Of a DNA stretch of 28,348 bases, positions 1 through 7,159 are shown piece by piece (position 1 is the stretch's first letter; each line of letters starts with the position of its first letter). Under the pieces are notes generated by a model, which saw only the letters and a list, made by a program, of their open reading frames with translations, searched no databases and was not told the origin of the DNA. Origin of the DNA: GWA2-44-9 sp964429675 (GTDB taxonomy: Bacteria > Patescibacteriota > Minisyncoccia > 2-02-FULL-40-12 > GWA2-44-9); the NCBI GenBank assembly GCA_964429675.1, contig CAYSDF010000005.1, positions 1-28,348 on the forward strand. Direction: 5' to 3'. The position numbers were made by a program, and so were the translations under genes.

Positions 1-864
1 CAACTAATAGACAAAAAAACCGGGCGGCTTTATACAACCCTGAATCAAACTGGCACCACTACCGGGCGGCTTTCCAGTCAGGATCCAAACCTGCAGAACA
101 TCCCGGTCCGGACAGAACTGGGTCAGGAATTCCGAAAAGCCTTCATTGCTGCTCCGGGATATAAATTATTATCTCTGGACTATTCCCAGCTTGAACTAAG
201 AATAGCAGCCCACATTTCCGGCGACAAAAAAATGACCGAAGCCTTTAAAAGAGGGGAGGATATTCATACCCGGACCGCTGCTGAGATTTTTGGAATAGAT
301 GCTGATAAAGTAACAAAGGATATGCGCCGGGAAGCTAAGACTTTAAACTTCGGTTTATTATACGGCATGGGCCAACTTGGCTTTCAAAGAGCAGCCAAAG
401 TTAACAGAGCTCAAGCAAAAGACTTTATTGAAAAATACATGAGAGAGTTCTCCGGAGTTGCAGCCTATATGGAACAAACTCGGGAAGAAGTCAGGAAAAA
501 TGGATACGTGAGTACGATTTTTGGAAGACGCCGATATTTGCCCGAAATAAATTCAGGCATACATGAGCTTGTCCGCCAGGCAGAGCGTATGGCTATTAAT
601 ATGCCTATACAAGGCACCGAAGCCGATCTTTTGAAGCTGGCCATGATAAAGGTCCATGAACTGATACATTCGGACTACAAGGAAGGCGATGTAAAAATGC
701 TTCTGCAGGTTCATGACGAATTACTTTTTGAAGTAAAAAAAGATCTTATAAAAGAAGTTGCTAAAAAAATAAAAAATATAATGGAAAACATCCATAAATT
801 AGACGTACCATTGACAGTTGATGCTAAATGTGGAGATAATTGGCAAGAGATGGATCTTTTATAG
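1..864 (+). CDS. polA: DNA polymerase I, C-terminal polymerase domain (5' end outside window)
   Basis: The reading frame is open from base 1 and has no start in the window, so this is the C-terminal 287 residues of a longer protein. It carries the three family A polymerase motifs in order: motif A (SLDYSQLELRIAAH, catalytic Asp), motif B on the O-helix (RREAKTLNFGLLYG, with the Arg, Lys, Phe and Tyr that contact the incoming nucleotide) and motif C (LQVHDELLFEV, second catalytic Asp in HDE). The family fills gaps and removes primers during repair and lagging-strand synthesis in the cytoplasm. Any 5' nuclease or 3' exonuclease domain lies upstream and cannot be judged here. The next gene starts 13 bases after the stop, so the two are probably cotranscribed. 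Confidence is high. Confidence 0.97.
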   Translation, partial: QLIDKKTGRLYTTLNQTGTTTGRLSSQDPNLQNIPVRTELGQEFRKAFIAAPGYKLLSLDYSQLELRIAAHISGDKKMTEAFKRGEDIHTRTAAEIFGIDADKVTKDMRREAKTLNFGLLYGMGQLGFQRAAKVNRAQAKDFIEKYMREFSGVAAYMEQTREEVRKNGYVSTIFGRRRYLPEINSGIHELVRQAERMAINMPIQGTEADLLKLAMIKVHELIHSDYKEGDVKMLLQVHDELLFEVKKDLIKEVAKKIKNIMENIHKLDVPLTVDAKCGDNWQEMDLL

Positions 865-877
865 CGGAGTTTTATAG

Positions 878-1156
878 ATGGCGAATTTGGCTCATACCCA
901 GGAAGAACACCTAAGTATCGCTGACTTTAAGGAGGAGGTTGATTATATTAGACGAAAACTAAACTGGGCAGGAAATGAGGCTAGATTAGATACCATGTGG
1001 ATTATGCTTAGGGTTATGATGCAGTATCTTGAGACCCACGAGATCGAAAGAATAACAAAGATTATCAATGACATGCGTAAGGAAGGAATTATCATTCATT
1101 TCAGGCTAGAAATGGTCACGGACACAAATTCGCCGAATAAGCAGCAGGTAATGTAG
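878..1156 (+). CDS. Small hypothetical protein downstream of polA
   Basis: This 92-residue protein is not recognised as a member of a named family. It is charged and looks mostly helical, with no signal peptide or membrane segment. The middle (about residues 27-75) is rich in Met, Trp, Ile and charged residues and could form two amphipathic helices. It starts 13 bases after polA, but only a weak purine run (gcggag) precedes the ATG. A strong terminator follows immediately, making it the last gene of the polA transcript. No function is proposed. The close spacing and the terminator right after the stop support it being a real gene. Confidence 0.7.
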   Translation: MANLAHTQEEHLSIADFKEEVDYIRRKLNWAGNEARLDTMWIMLRVMMQYLETHEIERITKIINDMRKEGIIIHFRLEMVTDTNSPNKQQVM

Positions 1157-1162
1157 TCCTCT

Positions 1163-1200
1163 GACCGGTGCAATATAGACAGCACCGGCCTTTTATTTTA
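1163..1200 (+). terminator. Rho-independent terminator after polA operon
   Basis: A stem CCGGTGC/GCACCGG (1165-1171 with 1182-1188) is followed by a T-rich run ending near 1200. It sits seven bases after the stop of the preceding gene. Confidence 0.85.
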
Positions 1201-1217
1201 AATTAAAATCACAGAGA

Positions 1218-1357
1218 CCCCAAACATTAATAACTGGCTCTAATCCCGCCCTGGCGGGAGATCCAGTTACCAGTAAAGTTGTAATAAAGAAGCAAATCTC
1301 TCGGAAGCAGTTCAGAAAGGGACTTCTTTATTACAACTTTACCTTTAATGTTCGGGG
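1218..1357. repeat. Nested inverted repeats able to form a three-way junction
   Basis: Three inverted repeats fit inside one another. The outer arms are 1218-1230 and 1345-1357 (13 bp, one mismatch). Inside them, end to end, lie hairpin one (TAACTGG/CCAGTTA at 1231-1237 and 1263-1269, enclosing CCCGCC/GGCGGG at 1245-1258) and hairpin two (a perfect 20-bp inverted repeat, 1273-1292 with 1323-1342, 30-base loop). Linkers are only 2-3 bases, so the whole can fold as a closed three-way junction. It fills most of the gap between the upstream terminator and mutM and ends 12 bases before the mutM start. It may be a mobile palindromic element that took a second insertion, or a leader structure. Confidence 0.8.
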
Positions 1358-1369
1358 CCCCTCTCCGCG

Positions 1370-2248
1370 ATGCCAGAACTCCCGGAGGTAGAGACAATCG
1401 TCAGAGAACTAAGAAAAAAAATAATCGGTTTGAAAATAACCGGTTTTTGGGCTGACCGGGAAAAAGTGGTCCGGCAAGCCGGAGGAATTTCACAATTCAC
1501 AAAAGAAATTAAAAATAAAAAGATACTAAGCGTCACCAGAAGGGCAAAGTATATAGTAATAGACATAGAAGGGGATAAGGCCATTTTTATCCATCAGAAA
1601 ATATCGGGACATCTTATGTACGGGAAATGGAAGAAAACAGCTAACGACTGGGTTAGTACAATCCCAGGGCCATTGAAAAGTGACCGGCAAAACCAATACA
1701 TCCGCCTTATATTCTCCCTTAATAACGGGCATCAAATAGCACTATCGGACCTCAGAAGATTTGGCAAAGTAGTTCTTGTCAAAGACAGGGATGTTTCGAA
1801 TTTAAAAGAGATAAGAGACCTGGGGCCAGAGCCACTTGAGATAACCCTTAAAGATTTTATAAAACTATTTGGCCGAAAAAAGGGGCGCCTTAAACAGGTG
1901 CTCATGGATCCAGCTTTTATCGCCGGCATCGGCAATATATACAGCGATGAGATCCTATGGGTATCGGGATATCATCCATTAGCCCGAGTAGAAAATTTAA
2001 AAAATCGCGATCTGGAAAAGATATTTAAAGCGATGGTCAAAATACTTAAAAAAGCGATAGAATATAATGGATCAAGCATGGATGACTATAGGCTCCCGTC
2101 AGGAGAGAAAGGGGAGTATCAGGACATGCAATACGCCTACCATGAAACAGGAAAAAAGTGTCAGAAGAAAGACGGCGGGATAATTCACCGCCTGAAGGTA
2201 GGTGGCCGATCAGCTCATTTCTGCCCTAAGCATCAGAAATTATTATGA
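1370..2248 (+). CDS. mutM: Formamidopyrimidine-DNA glycosylase (Fpg/MutM)
   Basis: A 292-residue protein starting MPELPEVETI, the family's hallmark N-terminus in which Pro2 is the catalytic nucleophile and Glu3 assists. The family excises 8-oxoguanine and ring-opened purines and then cuts the abasic site. The start is fixed because Pro must be residue 2. The conserved lysine-bearing loop (IHQKISGHL) and the H2TH region (LKQVLMDPAFIAGIGNIYSD) are intact. The C-terminal zinc finger is altered: the usual C-x2-C and C-x2-C pairs here read Cys264-x2-Lys267 and Cys285-x2-His288, so one ligand position is occupied by Lys, while the DNA-binding GGRS turn (278-281) is kept. Its stop overlaps the next start by four bases (ATGA), implying translational coupling. 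Confidence 0.95.
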   Translation: MPELPEVETIVRELRKKIIGLKITGFWADREKVVRQAGGISQFTKEIKNKKILSVTRRAKYIVIDIEGDKAIFIHQKISGHLMYGKWKKTANDWVSTIPGPLKSDRQNQYIRLIFSLNNGHQIALSDLRRFGKVVLVKDRDVSNLKEIRDLGPEPLEITLKDFIKLFGRKKGRLKQVLMDPAFIAGIGNIYSDEILWVSGYHPLARVENLKNRDLEKIFKAMVKILKKAIEYNGSSMDDYRLPSGEKGEYQDMQYAYHETGKKCQKKDGGIIHRLKVGGRSAHFCPKHQKLL

Positions 2249-3267
2249 AAAAGATAAATATTAATCTGCTTCTTGCTATAGCCGGGGGGGTCGTCGGAAT
2301 TTTGGTAATAGTTTTTTTGGTATGGTGGAATACAAAGAAAATAGAGATAGTGAACTCTTCTCAGGGTCAGGATATGTATTCAGTCCAGGCAAAAGATGTT
2401 TCAAATATCACCGGCCTAGAATGTAGTAATTATTCTCGGCGCCCTATAGCTGTAATGATTGCCGGGGATCTGATGGATAGGCCATTATCGGGGATCGGAC
2501 AAGCAGATATAGTTTTTGAACTACCAGTGACACCAAATGGCATAACCCGTTTTATGGGCGTTTTCCAATGCCAGACGCCTCCAGAAATCGGATCGGTCAG
2601 ATCAGCTAGAAACGAGTTCATTCCTCTTGCTGCTGGCATTGGAGCAATACTCACTCACTGGGGAGGGGAGCATGAGGCGCTGGCAAAATTAGACAGCGGC
2701 ATAATAAACAATGTTGACGCCATGAGGTATGAAGGCACTACTTTCTATAGAAAGCGGGGATTAAAACCCCCTCATAACGGATTTACTGATATTGATAAAA
2801 TTACTGCAAAGGCCGCTGAACTTAAATATGATTTAAAAAATAATTTTACCGGCTATCCTCATCAAAAAAGTGGCGATAATAGCAAAAATTTATCTAATAT
2901 AGCCACTGAAATAAATATTTACCAACCGCCTTTTGACGTAAAATGGACCTATAATGAGGGCCAGAATTTATACCAAAGGGCGAGGGCCGAAAATCCAGAG
3001 ATAGACAAGGGCTCAAACAACCAAATCCAAGCTAGCGTAGTAGCCGTAATAGAGACCAAGTCAAAAGTAATTAATAACCTATACATATCTACTGATATTA
3101 CTGGGGGAGGCATCGCCAGGATATACCAAAACGGAATAGTAATTAATGGGACATGGAAGAAGGACCCCTCAGATATTGCCAGCAAGCTTTATTTCTACGA
3201 CAGCGACGGAAAAGAGATACAGTTCGCCCCGGGCAAAATATGGGTGGAAGTAACAATAAACAACTAA
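2245..3267 (+). CDS. DUF3048 (YerB-like) membrane-anchored protein
   Basis: A 340-residue protein with a short basic N-terminus and one hydrophobic segment at about residues 8-28, then an extracytoplasmic domain. The segments RPIAVMIAGD, DRPLSGIGQADIVFE, GITRFMGVFQ, IGSVRSARNEF and LTHWGGE match the DUF3048 / YerB pattern. The biochemical role of this family is not established, so none is assigned. There is no lipobox cysteine right after the hydrophobic segment, so it looks anchored by an uncleaved helix, unlike the lipoprotein members of the family. It is translationally coupled to mutM by an ATGA overlap and ends seven bases before holA. Confidence 0.85.
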   Translation: MKKININLLLAIAGGVVGILVIVFLVWWNTKKIEIVNSSQGQDMYSVQAKDVSNITGLECSNYSRRPIAVMIAGDLMDRPLSGIGQADIVFELPVTPNGITRFMGVFQCQTPPEIGSVRSARNEFIPLAAGIGAILTHWGGEHEALAKLDSGIINNVDAMRYEGTTFYRKRGLKPPHNGFTDIDKITAKAAELKYDLKNNFTGYPHQKSGDNSKNLSNIATEINIYQPPFDVKWTYNEGQNLYQRARAENPEIDKGSNNQIQASVVAVIETKSKVINNLYISTDITGGGIARIYQNGIVINGTWKKDPSDIASKLYFYDSDGKEIQFAPGKIWVEVTINN

Positions 3268-3273
3268 CAGACT

Positions 3274-4236
3274 ATGATAATATTTCTATACGGCTCGGAC
3301 GGATACCGACTAAAACAGAACACCAAAAAAGTAATAGCCAGTTACACCAGTAAATATCCAAGCGGCTTGAATCTTTTTGAGTTTGACTTTTTAGACACTG
3401 ATACCGTTGATAACCTAGAGAATGCGCTCAAGAGCAGTTCATTTTTTAATGAATTCAAGCTGGTCACCATTAAGAATTTTTTCAATAAAAAAGGGCTGTC
3501 TGCGAAAATAGAAGAACTTATAGTCGATCACCAACTTGTAGGCACTAAAGATATTATTTTACTGGCCGTAGAAAACCTTAAAGAAGCTGACCTTACCTCA
3601 AAGAATAGGGGATTATTCAAACTTCTCTCTCAGAATACTAATACAGTAAAGTCCTTTGAGCCTCTTCCAGATTCAAGGCTTTCTCAATGGCTCCACGAAG
3701 AATTTAAACAGAGAAATAAGACGATTGAGCAGAGTGCCCTGCATAGACTCGTGGATATAGTCGGCAACAACACCTGGCCGCTGATTAATGAGGTTGAAAA
3801 GCTGGCTAACTACTCGCATGGCACAATCAAGGAAGTAGATGTCCAGACTTTAGTTACCCCGAGGATGGACTTAAACATATTTGACCTCATTGACGCTCTG
3901 GCTGCAAAAAACAAGGTTTTAGCCGTTAAACTGCTCTATCAGGAAATGGCTACCGGCCGGGATCCCTACTATGTCCTTTCCATGATGATTTATCAGTTCA
4001 GAAACATATTGTTGGTTAAATCTCTCGGGTCTAAAAACGGGCCATCCGGCAACAGCCTCGCGAAGTCGGGCCTTCACCCCTTCGTAGTAAAAAAAATATC
4101 TAAAAATATAGCTAATTTTAGTGAGGGAGAATTACGCAAAATTTATCAAAAACTCCTGGTTCTGGATACTGAATCCAAGAATGGCGCTGTTAACCTCAAA
4201 GACTCTCTATCTAGATTCATACTTACATCAGTCTAG
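3274..4236 (+). CDS. holA: DNA polymerase III delta subunit
   Basis: A 320-residue protein, within the normal range for HolA. It opens with MIIFLYGSDGYRLKQ, typical of the delta N-terminal fold (xFLYGxDxYR), continues with a lid-domain region (LSQWLHEEF, VGNNTWPLINEVEKLANY) and ends with the C-terminal collar helices (RDPYYVLSMMIYQFRNILLVKSL). In the clamp loader, delta opens the beta sliding clamp so it can be placed on primed DNA. As usual for delta there is no Walker A motif. It follows the DUF3048 gene by six bases and closes the mutM operon. Confidence is high. Confidence 0.9.
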   Translation: MIIFLYGSDGYRLKQNTKKVIASYTSKYPSGLNLFEFDFLDTDTVDNLENALKSSSFFNEFKLVTIKNFFNKKGLSAKIEELIVDHQLVGTKDIILLAVENLKEADLTSKNRGLFKLLSQNTNTVKSFEPLPDSRLSQWLHEEFKQRNKTIEQSALHRLVDIVGNNTWPLINEVEKLANYSHGTIKEVDVQTLVTPRMDLNIFDLIDALAAKNKVLAVKLLYQEMATGRDPYYVLSMMIYQFRNILLVKSLGSKNGPSGNSLAKSGLHPFVVKKISKNIANFSEGELRKIYQKLLVLDTESKNGAVNLKDSLSRFILTSV

Positions 4237-4330
4237 GCTATTGACCCCGCACTTATAGAAGATCCGAGAATTAATTTCTTGATTTTAAATCTTTGCGGGT
4301 ACAGAGCCTATCCTCCATAAGTGACGGGGT
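4234..4330 (+). other. Structured region between holA and the ClpP-like gene
   Basis: Two interleaved inverted repeats occur here: TAGGCT (4234-4239) with AGCCTA (4305-4310), and ACCCCGCACTTAT (4244-4256) with 4317-4330 (one bulged base). Their order A-B-A'-B' crosses, so they could form a pseudoknot or alternative folds. The block also contains GCGGGT (4295-4300), which could compete for part of arm B. It lies upstream of a plausible promoter for the ClpP-like gene, so it may act as the holA transcript end or may be another dispersed palindromic element. Its function is unknown. Confidence 0.45.
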
Positions 4331-4358
4331 TGACCACAAATTAATTTTTTGCCATTAT
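4330..4358 (+). promoter_or_regulatory. Putative promoter of the ClpP-like/AAA unit
   Basis: A -35-like TTGACC (4330-4335), 17-base spacer and -10-like CATTAT (4353-4358) lie 35 bases before the ClpP-like start. The -35 is good and the -10 matches four of six consensus positions. Confidence 0.45.
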
Positions 4359-4393
4359 TCCTCCAAGTTCATTAACATAAAAAGGAAGTATAT

Positions 4394-5116
4394 ATGCTGG
4401 TTAGACCCTGGGGAGATAAGACGGTCAATTTGGTTACGCCTTGGACAATTCTTGCCCGAGACGCTCGCATAGTAAATATTTTTGGTACAATCATGTCCAG
4501 TCAGCAAATCTCAGCTCCCAATAGTTATCCTAGCGTAGCAGAAGATGTCTATGCTTCTTTGATGTTGCTGGGCCTTGATAGTAAAGAACCAGTAAAAATA
4601 GTCCTCAATAGTCCTGGCGGTGATATAGCGGCTGGATTTACAATAATCCAGGCCATGAATCACTTGAAAGCAAAAGGAATTGAGGTATGGACTTTAGATC
4701 TCTGCGAAACCATGAGTATGGGCGGAATAATTCTGATGATGGGGACCAAAGGCAGACGCTTCGCCCTTGAAAATACAATGATCCTAACTCATTTTGGAAA
4801 AAGAAGTGTCGGCGGAGAATCTGAGGCTGATTTTGAAGAGGCTCGCGATCATATCGACAGAATAAATCAGATACTTTACCAGTTAATTTCTGAAAACTCG
4901 GATATACCGGAATACTATTTAAAAAAGATGGAACTGAAAGTGGATGAGGGCATGCTTAAGAATCCGGAGAAGAGATTAAAGCTGATAAAGGATTTTCTTA
5001 GCCATCAAGCATTAATGACTCCTGATCAAGGTCTTGAAGCAGGTATGATTGATAAGGTTTTGCGGCCTGGTGATCCGATCATCGATCAAATCTTCAGCAA
5101 CTCAGAAGGTAAATAA
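4394..5116 (+). CDS. ClpP-like serine protease subunit (divergent)
   Basis: A 240-residue protein with the ClpP/crotonase fold signature: VNIFGTI (strand 1), IVLNSPGGDIAAGFTIIQAM (the NSPGG oxyanion element, residues 72-76), TMSMGGIILMMG with Ser108 at the nucleophile position, and MILTHFG with His133 at the catalytic His position. The end (MTPDQGLEAGMIDKVL) matches the ClpP C-terminal helix. Two points are unusual. By alignment to E. coli ClpP, the position of the third catalytic residue (Asp171) falls at about Gln205, with no Asp there. The protein is also about 35-45 residues longer than typical ClpP, the extra length lying mainly in the handle region and the C-terminus. A good ribosome site (AAGGAAG) precedes the ATG. 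The stop overlaps the next gene's start (TAATG), coupling it to an AAA ATPase. ClpP or a closely related peptidase is the best reading; SppA-like is less likely given the length. Confidence 0.85.
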   Translation: MLVRPWGDKTVNLVTPWTILARDARIVNIFGTIMSSQQISAPNSYPSVAEDVYASLMLLGLDSKEPVKIVLNSPGGDIAAGFTIIQAMNHLKAKGIEVWTLDLCETMSMGGIILMMGTKGRRFALENTMILTHFGKRSVGGESEADFEEARDHIDRINQILYQLISENSDIPEYYLKKMELKVDEGMLKNPEKRLKLIKDFLSHQALMTPDQGLEAGMIDKVLRPGDPIIDQIFSNSEGK

Positions 5117-7062
5117 TGGAAAAGTGGCTCAAGGAGATTGATTCAAAATTCAGATCAGGAGCATCGCATACTTTTTTACTCCACCTTAATGTCGCCGATG
5201 CCTTCTTGGTAACAGATGATGCAGGGCACCGCCTTGAATATCTAATAGACCGACTAACATCAAGCTCGCCGTTATCAGAGGCCAGATTCATGGCCTTCTT
5301 CAATCTAGGCGAAGGTATCAAGTTCCGTAATAATCAAATGGAAGATGATTTCTTGCAGTTTTTGGAAATGCTAATGCCAGAAAAGCTGCCCCCTGCACTT
5401 GGAGAGGGGAATGTAGCGGTTTATGAATTTAAAAAATACCGAGGCGATCTTGGATATGCCCTGAAGCTTTTTTCTAAAATCTTAAAGATTTCCTGGAAAG
5501 ATGTAGAGCTAATCATAAAAAAGAATGCAGCTCATCCCGCCGTCGATGTTCTTCCAATCCCGGAGAAGTTAGAGGGTAGACCATTTTTTGGAGTTGTAGT
5601 AGAATATCTTGAAACAATTGTTCCGCCCGCTTCATCTTCAACTTATGAAAAGGATCGGATAGCTCTTGTTTCTACTTTAGTACTGGCCAAGCATCCAAAA
5701 ATTCGCTCAGCCAATAATATAGTTTTCTTTCTGTGTGAGGGGTTAAGCTCAGTTGCCAATCAGCTCAAGCCTGAAACTAACGCCGTAACTCCGGTTAAGG
5801 TAGACTTTCCTGATTTAAAAGCCAGGCAAACACTTTACGGCTGGCTTCGAAAAAATTGCCCAGCGAATAATATGTCTTCCGAAATATTCGCCAGACATTC
5901 AGCAGGAATGTCCTCTAGCGCGATAGTGAGTCTTCTTAAAGAAGCGGATTTCAAGGGTGAGTCGCTTACCATCACTAATCTTTTTGAAAGAAAGAAAAAA
6001 TTCATCGAAGATCAGTCCGGCGGACTGGTAGAAATTGTAAGGCCCCTTTGGGGAATCAAGGCAATTGGCGGCTTGAAAGAAAAGACGGAATGCATTCTAG
6101 GCATCGTAAAACGTATCAAGTCAGGCTCTTTCTCTTCTGTGCCTACGGGAATCCTTCTTCTTGGCGCCCCTGGTACCGGTAAGACGGTATTTGCACAGGC
6201 TGTTGCATACGAATCAGATATCCCGTTTGTAATTTTAAAAAACATAAGAGAAATGTGGGTTGGTTCATCGGAGAGAAATCTTGATTTCGCTCTTGAGCTC
6301 ATACTGGCCCTAGCGCCCGTCGTAGTGTTTATAGATGAGATTGATCAAGAAATGCAAATGAGGTCATCCGGACCGGTTGGAGATTCTGGAGTTAACCAGA
6401 GAATACAATCAAGATTGTTCCAATTCATGTCCGACACTAACCTTAGGGGTAAAGTTATGTGGATTGCGGCATCCAACAGGCCTGATCTGATAGATCCGGC
6501 ACTTTTAAGAGACGGGAGATTTGACGACAAAATTCCCTTCTTTCCTCCATCAACAGCTGAGCGCCTTGAAATAATCCCGGCACTTCTACATAAATTTGAG
6601 GTTATTGCCCAATCCATGGGAACCTCTATAAATCTAGGCGAAATTTCAGATAAAGAACTTAGGGATTTTGCCCGAAGAGCTCACTGCCATACTAAAGATC
6701 GTGGAATTTTCAAGTGCAATATCGATGAATTCCATTCATTGGTTTTCAGCGATGATGACACGGGCAAAGATTGTGATGACGAAATATATTTTACCGGGGG
6801 AATGCTGGAAAATATAATCCGGCGAGCCATTGAATATGCCGAGAGAGACGGTGAGAGGCTTACCGCTAAGTATCTCCTTGAAGCCCTTGAGGATTATATG
6901 CCTCCCATGGATATGGCCGCTCATCAGAAAATGACGGAAATGGCTATGCAATACTGCAACAGTATGCGCTTTATGCCTAAAGAAGGCAGGTGGCACAGAA
7001 AAGCCAGAGAACTCAGACTGGCAAGACATTCCACTAATACTGCAAAACCAAATTTCTCATAA
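5116..7062 (+). CDS. Ycf46-like AAA ATPase with degenerate N-terminal AAA module
   Basis: A 648-residue protein. The C-terminal module is a classical AAA ATPase: Walker A GAPGTGKT (350-357), Walker B VFIDEID with Asp407-Glu408, sensor 1 AASN (Asn454) and the arginine-finger region LLRDGRFD (Arg465, Arg468). The N-terminal ~300 residues look like a second, degenerate AAA fold: no Walker A is visible, but a hydrophobic strand (NNIVFFLCE) and a helical lid (LKARQTLYGWL onward) occur in the expected order. That tandem layout resembles Ycf46-type ATPases of cyanobacteria and plastids. Its start overlaps the ClpP-like stop, so the two are made together; a terminator follows. A role as substrate remodeller or adaptor for the protease is an inference. 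No ClpP-docking tripeptide was identified in it. Confidence 0.85.
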   Translation: MEKWLKEIDSKFRSGASHTFLLHLNVADAFLVTDDAGHRLEYLIDRLTSSSPLSEARFMAFFNLGEGIKFRNNQMEDDFLQFLEMLMPEKLPPALGEGNVAVYEFKKYRGDLGYALKLFSKILKISWKDVELIIKKNAAHPAVDVLPIPEKLEGRPFFGVVVEYLETIVPPASSSTYEKDRIALVSTLVLAKHPKIRSANNIVFFLCEGLSSVANQLKPETNAVTPVKVDFPDLKARQTLYGWLRKNCPANNMSSEIFARHSAGMSSSAIVSLLKEADFKGESLTITNLFERKKKFIEDQSGGLVEIVRPLWGIKAIGGLKEKTECILGIVKRIKSGSFSSVPTGILLLGAPGTGKTVFAQAVAYESDIPFVILKNIREMWVGSSERNLDFALELILALAPVVVFIDEIDQEMQMRSSGPVGDSGVNQRIQSRLFQFMSDTNLRGKVMWIAASNRPDLIDPALLRDGRFDDKIPFFPPSTAERLEIIPALLHKFEVIAQSMGTSINLGEISDKELRDFARRAHCHTKDRGIFKCNIDEFHSLVFSDDDTGKDCDDEIYFTGGMLENIIRRAIEYAERDGERLTAKYLLEALEDYMPPMDMAAHQKMTEMAMQYCNSMRFMPKEGRWHRKARELRLARHSTNTAKPNFS

Positions 7063-7070
7063 TAATTATA

Positions 7071-7093
7071 GCCCCGTATAAGCGGGGTTTTTA
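7071..7093 (+). terminator. Terminator after the ClpP-like/AAA pair
   Basis: A stem CCCCG/CGGGG (7072-7076 with 7083-7087) is followed by TTTTTAATTT. It separates the protease/ATPase unit from the E2 unit. Confidence 0.8.
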
Positions 7094-7159
7094 ATTTGCA
7101 AAAATAGGATATTTATCATATAAACTCTAGTATACTAGGTCTTTAACAAGGGGGGGTTC

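Noticed and set aside
4394..5116. SppA signal peptide peptidase as the identity of the ClpP-like protein
   Set aside because: There is no membrane segment or Ser-Lys dyad pattern; NSPGG, MSMGG and the H133 region follow the ClpP order and spacing.
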